A stretch of DNA of 64,000 nucleotides, from contig JANAVB010016209.1 in assembly GCA_029216955.1 (NCBI GenBank), positions 186,001 to 250,000 on the forward strand, written 5' to 3'. Origin of the DNA: Iris pallida (Eukaryota > Streptophyta > Magnoliopsida > Asparagales > Iridaceae). Position numbers and translations under genes: made by a program. The notes beneath the pieces are model-generated. The model was not told where the DNA came from. It did no database searches and saw only the letters and a program-made list of their open reading frames with translations. Below are positions 21,434 to 32,582 of this stretch, piece after piece (the first letter of the stretch is position 1; the number at the start of each line of letters is the position of its first letter).

Positions 21434-21532
21434 CCATGATCTCTCCCACTAGGAATCAGACCATCGCCCACTCGGGTCTTATGCCTCCACACTAGCCACT
21501 GGAGCTAGAGGTCACTGGCGCGTGCGACTGGG

Positions 21533-21533
<1 letters not shown>

Positions 21534-21570
<37 letters not shown>
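21534..21570. repeat. (CA)n microsatellite
   Basis: Run of CA dinucleotides ending in TATATA. Confidence 0.9.
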
Positions 21571-21572
<2 letters not shown>

Positions 21573-21924
21573 AAGGCATACAACTCTCTGAATATTTCCA
21601 CAGTACAAACAATTTCCTTGAGATTGCCCAGAAAAAGAAGTGCTGCATACATAATATTGTTATTAATTTTTTGTATTATTTTGGTAGGTTCCGTTTGCCA
21701 AACACAAAAAAAAAAGTTCTTCGCAGGCACTTCACTTGTTGATAGTGCTATTGCCCAATTTGTTATTTTTATTTTCTTATGTTTTTTCTTCCTTCCTTCA
21801 TTCCTTCATTTATTTATTTGGCATACAGCTCTACAAATAAATAGCAGTACGAACCAAAGTTGGAGGGCGTCCATGTAAAATTGAAACAGTAGCAACAGAG
21901 ACTAGTCTTTTAACGGTGACTTAC

Positions 21925-22128
21925 CGGGTGGTCGGCGAATCCGAATCCACAAACGTCGGCGACGGAGAAGACCCCGACGGAGAGTCTGGGCTTCTGAAGC
22001 GGAGGTGAGGATCGGAGCAGCAGATCCTCCGGAGGCGGAGCCGCAGGGTTCCGATCGTCGTTGAGGCCGTTGGCGACGACCGGACGCAAGAACCCTTCCA
22101 GATCCCACTCCGATCCGCTCCTCTTCAT
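21925..22128 (-). pseudogene. Captured first exon, possibly group C bZIP-like N terminus
   Basis: The minus-strand ATG at 22128 opens 68 codons starting MKRSGSEWDLEGFL and ending at a perfect donor GTAAGT (21924-21919). The GC content is far above the surrounding sequence. The upstream leader holds CTAGGGTTAGGG, a telo-box-like 5' UTR motif in antisense. 'MKRSxSEW/L.L.E.FL' resembles the N terminus of group C bZIP factors such as bZIP9, but no basic region or zipper is present to confirm this. Best read as exon 1 plus the start of intron 1 of a host gene captured by the CACTA element. Capture of an exon is well supported; the family name is tentative. Confidence 0.45.
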
Positions 22129-22948
22129 CTCGTCGCTCCCTATTTTTTGTCGGGAGGAAGAAGAAATTAAAAATCTTAGCCCTAATTTTGAAGAGAACGG
22201 GCTCTAGGGTTAGGGTTTTGGAGTTGGGGGAAAGAAAGGAGAACGCTGCCGAAGTGGTGGCTCTGCACCGATAGCTCAGTCACCGAAGGGTTGCTGCGTA
22301 GTCGAGCCCATCGCCGGAGTAATTAAGGTTAGGGTTAAAAATTGGGAGAGAAGAGGTTTGAGGAGGAGAGATGCCGCTCGGTTAGAAAATGGATGAGAAA
22401 TGAATTTTCTCTCTCCCACTGAGCTTTTATACAGTAAAAGAATTACAAGTTTGCCACCGCTCTAAAATATTAATGACGTTTTGTTTTATAAACATTATAA
22501 AAAGTCCAGAATTAGCCCAAACCGCCATAGAAAAAAGGTATTTCGAATTTTGATAACGTTTAGGTATCAGGCGTCATCAATACGTCTTGTCGAGCGTTAT
22601 TAATAGGCCTTTTTGTTGTAGTGAATAAATTATTTAGCAAGAAGGTATTTTAAATATTTGAATATTTATATTTATTTTCAAAATTATTTTTAATAATATT
22701 TTATTAGTTATGAAAAAACATTTAAAAATTTGTTTTATTTAATGCTTAACTAATTTTGGTGATTTAAATTTGGAAAAAGATATTATTGACATTATTCTAA
22801 TAGCTTTAAAATAAAGATGATATTTAGCTAGATTTAAAATTTGGTTGGATTTAAATGATTTATATTTGATTTAATTTTAAATGGTGAATTATCTATGAAG
22901 GATTTAATTACTCCTACCGCTTATCTGAATAGGAGCCTCCATCTCCAA

Positions 22949-22954
22949 TATAAG
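22949..22954 (+). promoter_or_regulatory. Putative TATA box of G1 LTR promoter
   Basis: TATAAG in a context conserved in the other LTR (TATATAA, 41827-41833) and in the divergent fragment at 2309-2317 on the minus strand. Confidence 0.6.
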
Positions 22955-23639
22955 GAGTCTCCATATGCTCCCCATTCACAAATTGTCCACCAATTTCTCC
23001 ACAAATATATGTGCGTGCATCGTGTCCGTGTTTCCCGACCAATTCTTATTCCACTTTTTATACATACAAATTTTTTCCGTGTCGGACAAACCCCGACACA
23101 ATCCACCTGACCACAAACCCTAAACCTAATCCAAATCTTGAGCAATGTCGCGCCGTCGCCGATCCCAGCTTGTCCTCAGCCATCACAACACCAGCACCCC
23201 TGCCTCGTCATTTTCCTGACATACTAGCCGACCCCAGATATAGCACCGCATCGGCCGCTTCGACTTCCCCAATCCTAGCCCCCTGTTTCGTCTGCCGTCG
23301 CGCCGTAGCTCGCCCACCACAACAGACCCCCACGCACATCACCCGCTCAACCCCAACCCGGCGACAACCACCGTTCCACCATCCCCATCACGACCCAAAA
23401 CCCCGACCAACCAAGCCAGACCGTCGACCGCAGATCCCTGTCTCCACGGCTGCATCACTACCACCGGAACCCTTGGCGACACCAGACTCTAACACCCGGT
23501 CACCTCCGAACAGCCGACCCCTCTTTCCGCTACCACCGTCAGCACCACCACCCGACCACACCACCACCGCGGCAGCCCAAACCACCACCACCGTCAGCAA
23601 CAGAGAAATCCCTAAAAATAAATAAATAAATAAATCCTA

Positions 23640-24246
23640 ACCTAATCACTCACCTGTGCTGGCCAGATCGACCGCCGCGGCGTGTCCAACGCCGCCTGTG
23701 TCCGCAGGTGACCCCTAGAGCCGCACCCACTCGAACCCAACGTCCCTGTTCTGTCGCGGCCGCCACTCCGAGCGCCGCTTCGTGTAGCCAGCGAACCCGT
23801 CCCCCTCGAACTCCGACGAACTGTGCGCGCCACCGCGCAGAGCCCGCTGGCGAGAGACCTCCGCCACCGCTTACCTCGCCGAGCCGCCGCCCTCTCCGAG
23901 CTCCGCCTGGGCGCGGCAGCCCGAGCCCCATCTCCTCCCTCAGCGCCGTCCATCCTCTTCGTCCGCCTCTCCCAGCGCGCCGCGCCGCGCCACGTCGCCC
24001 TCTTTTTCCCCGACCTCCTCCGCTCTTCTCCTCCATTCTCCGCCGCCTCCGTGCGCCTCTCCCGAGCTGCGCCGCCGACGTGATTTTGCCGGAAAGCCTC
24101 CGCACGCCGAGGCCGACACCCCTCTCGAACGTCGCCCCCCTTTCTTTTTTCCTTTCAATTCCCTCTTCTTCATTCACCGATCTCCCGCTCTCTCTCTCCC
24201 CTTCCCCTTTCCTTCTCACACTCTTCTCTCTCCTCCTCTATAAAAG
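23640..24246 (+). promoter_or_regulatory. GC-rich island followed by a pyrimidine tract and TATA-like box
   Basis: 23640-24120 is strongly GC- and CpG-rich within an otherwise AT-rich LTR. It is followed by a CT-rich stretch and CTATAAAAG at 24238-24246. This looks like a transplanted promoter or 5' gene region, but no conserved protein was recognised in any frame. Confidence 0.35.
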
Positions 24247-24665
24247 AGAACAACAGCAGTGTTGTTGTTTAATTTTTTTTATATATTTTGTTTTGTTTTG
24301 ATTATTATAATTATTATTATTATTGTTATTATTATTAGTATTTTACTACCAATTATTTTAATTATTTTTATCATATTATATTATTCTGTTTCATTAAAGA
24401 TAATAAATAACTCTAAAGTATATTTTAAAAAATATTTGACAAATGAAAAGTTAGTTTTTAACAAACATTTGTATATTCTTACGAACTTAAAATCTAGTCT
24501 AAAAATAATTTTTTTATTCTTTAATTTATTTTTTAGACATATATTGTACTAATAAAAATGTATTTTCAAATTATATATCCAAGCTATTTAAGAAATATTT
24601 TTACTAACAAAAAGTAATTTCCAAATTTATATAAGGATTTTTAGTATTTACAAATGATTGCGAAA

Positions 24666-24770
<105 letters not shown>

Positions 24771-26336
24771 CAAACTAAATTTCAAAAGCCTAATGTACAT
24801 TTGTTGGTGTCATACTTTAAATAAAGCTTTGATCAAAATATTATAGTATAAAATTATTTTATTTTTCGGCACTTTCGAGTATGAATTACCTAAAAGTATT
24901 TTTTTGATTAATAAAATTTAGATTTCAAACATAAAAGTTTTGCCATAAAAAGATTTTATGGATTTTTTTAAATATTCAATTAAATTATTTTAACTAAATA
25001 AAACTCTATTTTTCAAGAATATAAATAATAATAGTTTTGTAAAATTTTATATGCATTGTTTGTTTATCCAATTCTTTCGACTATCCTCATGTCCGTGACT
25101 TAATCATATTATTCATATTCTTTGCCAATACCGTACCTCCCTTTCTTCCCTAGCTAACTTGATCATTCTGGACCCGATGGACCAGTTCGTGCCACCATCG
25201 GAGGCCCCTTTGCGTAGTTGTAATACCGAAGTCGTTCTTGTGCCACCTTTATTGTACCACACCAGACAGCTCACCAGGCATCCTACCAAGCAAGTATACC
25301 TTGCTAATTTACTGTCATATTATTTATTTTCCGCATTATTTACTTTGTTTCATATTGTTAGTTTTCTTTGTTATAAACTGCACGCCCAAGCCACACTTGG
25401 GTGCAAGCGACTCTATTAGTCGTTACTTTATTTTATGCATGTTAACTTAGTTTTAGAGGATTACCTTCTTCTTGGGGGATATCCTTATATCTCCTTGGGC
25501 CATGACACTCACACTACACGGTTTGAGATATTTTGCTAGGGACATGACTTATGGACTGGCCATCTTTATTGTCGTGTGACGGATAGATCGTAACTGCTAC
25601 GATTAAGGTATAGAGACTCGAGCAGTTACAAAACTGGGTGGGTCATGGACGTGACTTGGTCAGTATAGAAAATATTGGGGGAGGACAGTCGCTAGTGCAT
25701 ATGGGAATCTAAACAGGTAAACCACAGTCTCCGGATGGAACTGTGGCGATTTATATTTGCAGATGCCCTCGGACGTTTTGGACGTTACGGACAGATACGT
25801 ATGACTGGATGCCAGTTGCGTACTTATAGCCTAAAATCCCACCCATGCGCATGAAAATTGTCCTATAAATTGCACAATAGATGGTTAGCATTCCCTTTTG
25901 CATATTGGTGTCTAGGAGAGTCTCGCATATTATTATTATTTTGACATTTCATATTAGCATGTTCTTCCTGTATCTTGCTACGTCCCTCTGAGGACCTAGT
26001 TATTCCCCAGGTGTCTGTTCATGTGGTCTTCTCCATTCCTTCGAAGAAGACATGCCTTGGACCTTTCTTGCTACTCTCGCTAGTTCATTATTATGTCATG
26101 TATCTCTTTTCTTTTTATTAGTTGGTAGTGGATTTGTCTTCGCCCAACTACATGTAAACAGACAAATTCTTACTTATTTCTATAAAAGCTTGACTTTATT
26201 TTGTGGATGAGATTAGTTGGTTGTGGTTTTCTGTATTTTACAGCTTATGTATACATACAAGGCCCTGTACTTCGTATGTATACAGCTGGCATGTCTACGT
26301 ACTTAGTCCTACGTATTTTGGGACTGGAGCGTTATA

Positions 26337-26625
26337 TGTTTTTGTAGTGGCCCATGCAGGTCAGGATAAATTGTTTGGTTACCTTACCGTACCAAGCAAG
26401 CCTGCGTATAGGATTAGAGTCTAGGATCTCATCCACATACTTGACCGCCTTTTCGCTTAATTCCTCGAGTTGCATCTTGCTTGATCCTTTCCATCGTGAT
26501 TCGTGCCCTTCTTTCATGCTTGATAGAGATTAATAAGGTAATCCACACTAGATAGACATGTTACTTTTGTCCCAAACCCCTCTTAGTTTAACTCTTGTAA
26601 GTTGGGTAGAATGCCTTATGATCTA
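26337..26625 (+). mobile_element. G1 leader and first internal piece
   Basis: Contains GTAGTGGCCCATGCAGGTC (26346-26364), the leader also found after the Tekay-type LTR (56741-56760). The rest is non-coding. Cut at 26625 by the solo LTR. Confidence 0.6.
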
Positions 26626-29600
26626 TGTCACGCCCCAGAACCAGAATACCGGAGAGCGGAGGCAGACATAGCCAGCTACGCAATCCCAAAGTACGTTAAT
26701 ACTCTGAAATCATGTATAAGCTGTCAAGACATGGGGGTTACTCTACAAGCCATCATTCAATCCTATGGTTTAACAATCCTAGGTATCTCAATCAGAGGCA
26801 ATTATACAAGAGCAAGGAGTACGATCGTCATACATACAATAGTAAGGCGTCTCGAACCATATATACATGACTGATCATGAAGCCAGTACCACAGAACTGA
26901 GGACTAGCTAGAGTATTAGTTGTACATGATAAGGACTAGCTATAGTCTAGAATACACATATCATGTTTATGCCCGTAGGCTACAATATCAAGGAAAATAC
27001 CAAAACAAGAGCTAAACACGTGCTCGGGGCTAAACGTTACGAGAGGTGAATTTAGATATCAGTGGAAGGATGAAGAAGAAATCCACTGAGGCACTCTGGC
27101 GCTCCGGCTGGTCACCGTCGAGTAGATGGTACGGTAGATCCGTCAGGCTCTTCTATCAGAACCTGGCCATGCAAAACCAGTGGGGTCAGACCCCAAATAG
27201 CAAGTACCACAAAGGAGGCCGAACTATGAACTTAAAACCAGCAATCATAGGCAATCAACAAGGGGAGAAAACAATAGGTAAGTGAGGATCGAGATTCGTA
27301 CAGTACCAATGCACTCATCCCGATCATAGGAAGACAGTAAGTAAAGCATCATTGAGCATAAAGTAAACTGGAGAACATGTTAAATAAATAAAGCTAGGCA
27401 ATAAACAAAAAGAGGACGAAGGTACTGTTCCGGAAGCCAGGTTACAACCCTTAAACCAAATAAGGACCGGGATTGTAACCCTTCGCCTGAACAGAACTTG
27501 GTCTCTGATCATTTATTGCTAGATGTGACAATCATTAAGTGACAATCAGAGAGTGACAATACAGAGTACAATACATTAGAGTGACAATCATTGCAATCAT
27601 TATCCTGGAACAATTAGGAACTGGATCTAGACAAGACTTAGACTGGGAAGGTGATATACGATGAGATAACCATGGGACTATTCAGATAACCAGGTTACAA
27701 CTCGTAAACCAAACAAGGACCGGGGTTGTAACCCTTCGTCTGAACAGAACTTGGTTTCTCCTACCATTTATCGGCAAGATAAAATAAGAAATCAGGACAT
27801 GTAATAATCATGTACAGGATCAAGACAAGACTAGACAGACTGAACTCCATCCAACATTCACGGCCAAGCAATAAGTACGGCTTGATACTTTAACTAACTA
27901 GGGTTATCACAGGCCTACTTACTAGCAAGATGCAAAGAGATTTCTGAGTCCAGTTACCCGCCTGCTGCTACCTGAGTGACCCCAGCAAAAGAAAAAAAAA
28001 GTATAGCAGACACACTGTAGTGAGATATATGTGTCCTAAAGAGGTGTCACACTCGACGGTGGGCTGGAAATGTGCTCATCATGACAGATAGCTCCAAGTC
28101 CCATGTATATATATATAAGGCCGGGATCAAAAGGGCAACAGGTAACTGGAAAAGTCTCTTCATGAACTATCATGTCAGGCCATTGCAATCATTATCCTGG
28201 AAAAGTCTCTTCATGAACTATCATGTCAGGCCGGGTTCATTTGTACAAGCACAATCGTCTACGGTATCCAGGCCATTCATTATTGTCGTGTCATGTTAGT
28301 CGTCGCAACAGCAATTCAAGAAATATCATGTCAGGTTTATCATGTCAAGAGTGCGCCACGGTGGGCCACTATCAAGAATTATTATGTCAAATTTGTCAGG
28401 TCAAGTTATCTTGTCAGGAGTGCACCACGGCGGGTCACGATCAAGTCATGCCATTTATCAAGGAGGGGAGAAACTTGCGTAATTAAATAATAATATATTT
28501 ATAATATATATATTCTTGAAGCCAAGGAGAAACTCTACAACTTTTATGTTGGGAGTGGGAAAAAATTCTGCCCACAATTCAGGCAAATAAAATATTTAAA
28601 CAATCAAAGTGGACCCCATGCGGCCCAAAAGTGGGAGAACATACATGCGGCCAAAGAGAGTGGGAGAGCCACCCATGCGGCCAGCCAAAGCTTATGCGAC
28701 CAGAGAATAACTGAAGGGGCCATGCAGCCAGCAAGAAATGTTCATGCAATCAGAAAAGACAAAGAGAGTGGGACCCGCAATAAATGCAAGCATCCACTCA
28801 AGCAAAAGAAAAGGGCACGTGGCCACTCAAGTACAGAGGCCATGTGGGCTAAAATTAAAATGGCTATATGCAATTAGTTAAAGTAAGGCCATGCGGCCAA
28901 TTAATTATGATCCATGCGGCCAACTTTACGTAAGCAATTAATAAATAAATGCTTGGCCATGCATGCAAGCATGCGGCCAAGCTACTGTTCCCTCATGCGG
29001 CCAAGCTACTTACTAATATATATAATGCCTACAAATATTCATGCGGCAAGCTAATTACTAATATACATAATGCATGCGGCAAGCTTATTCCCATGCGGCC
29101 AGCAACTTGGAATGGCCAAGATAGCTTTGCAAATGCAAGCATTATATTAGCAAAGGCCATGCATGCATTATTAAATGCATGCAAGCTTATAGCAGGCAAG
29201 CTTAATTCCATACAAGCAACTTATTTAATTAATGCATAAGCCTATGCATGCAAGCATGCGGCTATGGCCAACTTTCCATGCAATACAAACAAAGCTAAGC
29301 ATTAAATAGACTAATGCATATAATATAGGCTAATGCATATAATATATAATATATATGCATGCAATCATGCGGCCATGGCCAACTCTATTATATATAAGCA
29401 TGCATTAGCTTAATGGCCTATGCGGCTGACTATTGGCTACTGGCCCAAACGGCCAAGAATAGGTCATGCATGCGGCCAAGTATTTGGTTAAGGAATTTCA
29501 TGCAAACTAATATATTAAGCATGCATTTAATGCAAGCTAAATATGGAAAGGGCATTAAATGCATGTGCTAATGCAAGCTAATATGGAAAGGCCATTGAAT

Positions 29601-30630
29601 TAATTACTAATGCATGCAAGCTCTAAAGCATGCATTAAATATACAAGCTTATGCGGCTAAGCAATTAATTTAATGGGCCATGCGGCTCACACAAATAATT
29701 GGAGGGGGCATATACGGCTCATCCTGCAATCGAGCCATGCGGCCAATAAATACACACTTGCACGTGGCCAGCAAATATTTTAACGGCCATGCGGCTCAGG
29801 CAAGTTGCATGCAAGCTTGCAAGCAACTAATAAAAGAGTCATGCAATTAATTAATGCTCATGCGGCTCATAGTTAAAAATGCTCATGCGGCCAACAAATA
29901 TTTGACGGCCATGCGGCCAGAAATATTTGCTCATACGACCAGCAAATATTAAAAGTGCAATTATTGACTTCCACAGAGAACATGTCCATGGAAAATACCA
30001 TGGCCTTCATGCTCCACCGAACAACAATAGGAACCCAAATCCAGTCTCCCATAGGTCAAATTTGAGTAAAAAATGGAATTCTCTACAACATGGAACCATC
30101 AGTTGACAAAAATATGCAAGTTTGACAGATCAAAACCCATAAAAACCGAAAATACCATAAAGCTAGATCTACAACAATCTACTCGATAAAATCAAAAACT
30201 CCAAGTTCTAAAGAAGCTTAGAATCATGCAAGAAAGAAGAGGAAACAAACAAAAATAAATTTGTTCAAGGTTCGGCAAGGTGTACTTGCCTCTCTCTCTA
30301 ATGGCTAGGGTTTGGTGGAAAAGAAATGAATGAGGGTGAATGAGGAGGGAGAGAAAAAAAGTGGCTGATATAACAAGCTCAAGTGATCTCCACCATTCAT
30401 TTCTCTCCACTCAATCTAAACCATACACCTCATCTCATAAAGAACCAAACTAAACCAAACCAAGTCAAAGTGGAACCGAACCAAATAAAACCAAACCCAA
30501 GTTAAACCAAGTCATGAAAATCCAACTCTTCGAAAAATTTTAAAATATCACGCAAATCGATAAATATGGAGTATGGCTCAAATAAACACGTATCCGTATA
30601 AAATATCGATACAGTGAGACGGGTCTCACA
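26626..30630 (-). mobile_element. Solo LTR (4.0 kb) of the giant-LTR gypsy family
   Basis: Starts TGTCACGCCCCAGAACCAG, ends GACGGGTCTCACA, and is flanked by the duplication ATCTA (26621-26625, 30631-30635). Length and content correspond to one LTR of the 5150-12928 element: the same U5-like beginning, the same ATGCGGC/RY array, and no internal domain. It therefore arose by recombination between two LTRs. It has its own internal duplications: the segment with AACCAGGTTACAACCC appears twice (about 27440-27500 and 27685-27760), and a 36-base piece with GTCTCTTCATGAACTATCAT is repeated at 28147-28232. Confidence 0.85.
28610..29960. repeat. ATGCGGC / RY word array in the solo LTR
   Basis: About 30 ATGCGGC words and many CATGCA/CATGCATG words in 1.35 kb. 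The order differs from the two LTRs at 6710-8150 and 10810-12310, so the array evolves quickly while the word is kept. Confidence 0.85.
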
Positions 30631-30635
30631 ATCTA

Positions 30636-31182
30636 ACCTTCCTTATGACCTTAACCAAGTCTTAAGCAAGTAGACAGTAGGACGACTGTATAGGCACCAA
30701 CATAAGACATGACTAGATTCTTAAGAAGTTTGAACTAATTCCCCTTCCTTCAATATTAATCTCACGTGCCTTTGTTTTTGCTATTTTTGACAATCCTATG
30801 CTGCTAATTTAGCCAAAGTTTTGTAAGCTTATTCCCTTATTGAGCTTGATCATGGACATATCTTATTGGAGGCCTCCACTAACATATTGTTTAATCAGAA
30901 CTGGTGCATGATGGTCTGATCAACCTAGTGCACTTTGGTTCGCCTTTCACACGATTATTCTACGTGGATTGAGACATAGTTAAACTTGGTCTCTAGAGTC
31001 TCATCCACGACTGCCTTGGCAATTCTCTTTTGAATTATTCATGTCCCTTTTGAACCACATATTCGTATTCGATAAACATCTTATTCGAATCCTATGTTGC
31101 TTTCGCTCTCCACCTGTTTTAGAAGGACGAAGGTACTTATACTTAAATTTTCCTCTAGCCATCCTATCTCTTATGACCATTA
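30636..31182 (+). mobile_element. G1 internal piece, non-coding
   Basis: 547 bp between the solo LTR and Sirevirus copy B. No open frame of note and no recognised domain. It continues at 40737. Confidence 0.6.
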
Positions 31183-32123
31183 TGAAGAACAGATGGCAAC
31201 TCTAGAGGGGGGTAAATAGAGTTTATAACGATAATAACCAATTAAAAATTAAACTCTTTCACAAGCTGAAAGTAATCAGAGTAAATACGGAAATAAATAA
31301 GGAGCAAGAAAGCATACGTAAACACAGCCGATTTTTAACCTGGTTTCCTCGTGGAGGACTAGTCCAGGCCTGAGAACTCTAGCTCAGGATTAAATCTACT
31401 ATTTGTGAAATAGTAGTTACACCCCGTACCTTTTCTTCAGAAGAGCACGTCAACTTCTTACAAAGATTGCAGTGGCGATGCTTGGAATTTTCTAAGCGAC
31501 TTTTTGAACTCTTGTACAAACTCCTCACTGAAAAATACTGAGCACTTGAGGCTTGGGGAGCTTTTGGCTAGTAGATGAAGAAGGGTATGGCTTGTATTGA
31601 GCTTTAGGGAGAAGAGAAGAGAAGATTGGATGATTTGAAATGAGAGAAATTATGGCCTATTTATAGGATACCAGGTAGGCAGAATTCGGCCAGAATTCTG
31701 GTTGGATCATTCAAAAATTTGACCGTTGGACAACTTGCAACCAGCCAACCCTAAAAATTAGGGTGCTAATTTTTAGGGGACAGAGTTCGGCCTGAACTCT
31801 GTGTGGAGGCAGAGTTCGGCCCGAACTCTGTCTCCAGAGCACAGAATGGGTCATTGGTCCAATGGGCTTATTTGGATGTGTGTGGAACTTTTGGATTTTG
31901 TGTAGGGTATAGGTTAAGTCTCAGATGCTCAGCACAACTCAGCTTACATAAGTCTAGAGTCAATAAAGTTTATAAAATACAGACTCAAAAATGACTTGCA
32001 TTGTAAAACTGGGCTGTCGTCGGACTTGTGCTGGATGTAGTCTTCATATATCATATTAAATTATCACAAGTATTATTTAGTCAATTCTATCAATATTTGG
32101 TTGACTTTTACTTTGTGTCGACA
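31183..32123 (-). repeat. Sirevirus copy B 3' LTR
   Basis: 941 bp, ending TG...CA (minus: TGTCGACACAAAG...GTTCTTCA). Three palindromes with a TTCGGCC core lie at 31680-31700, 31780-31802 and 31810-31830. Confidence 0.95.
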
Positions 32124-32124
32124 A

Positions 32125-32249
32125 TCTCCCCCATATTGATAATTGAAAAAATAATAATTGTATATTCAATATTCATACCTGGACACATTTAAGGACAAAA
32201 AGCATAGCTCCCCCGTAATCAGTGCTGAGCGTAAAAAATAACTCCCCCA
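32125..32249 (-). promoter_or_regulatory. Multiple polypurine tracts before the 3' LTR
   Basis: On the minus strand TGGGGGAGA (32133-32125, abutting the LTR), GGGGGAGC (32214-32207) and ATGGGGGAGT (32250-32241). The first is in plus-strand priming position. Repeated tracts of this kind are typical of Sireviruses. Confidence 0.8.
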
Positions 32250-32582
32250 TAAACATTGCTTTGAATCCTGTTGGCCTGATAAGAACATTCTCCCAAAAGC
32301 ACAGATACAGAGACAAAAAGAATATAAAATATACCAAAATATCTCCTCCTTTTGGCATTTAGCAATTAACCATAATCAATTAAGAACTGGCAAGCACACC
32401 AAAAGATAATAGAAGAAACTGCATAGAAACTGATAAAACTACTAAATGTCTCAAGAGTCACAACTCATAATAAGTCTAACACAATCAAAGCGCATAAAAG
32501 CAACTATATCAACTAAAATCTAAAAAGCATAAATCATAAGCTAAGATCCTCAGTAGCAGCAGCAAGTAGAAGTCCATATCCA

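Larger units (their letters stand above)
14162..22623. mobile_element. CACTA transposon carrying host exons and a LINE (Pack-CACTA-like)
   Basis: The left end is CACTACAACAAAAAA at 14162 and the right end TTTTTGTTGTAGTG at 22610-22623. The ends are inverted repeats of about 13 bp, flanked by the 3-bp duplication AAT (14159-14161 and 22624-22626). The uninterrupted target is present in the other G1 LTR (AAT at 41505-41507). The subterminal regions carry repeated GACG, GCGTCAT and AACG words. The element is 8462 bp, has no transposase frame and is therefore non-autonomous. It contains two IQM-type exons, a GC-rich first exon, an exon-like block and a LINE on the minus strand. Confidence 0.95.

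Noticed and set aside
23650..24301. Overlapping 189- and 197-codon ORFs on both strands
   Set aside because: High GC content removes stop codons; there is no conserved domain and the composition is low-complexity Arg/Gly or Pro/Ser.
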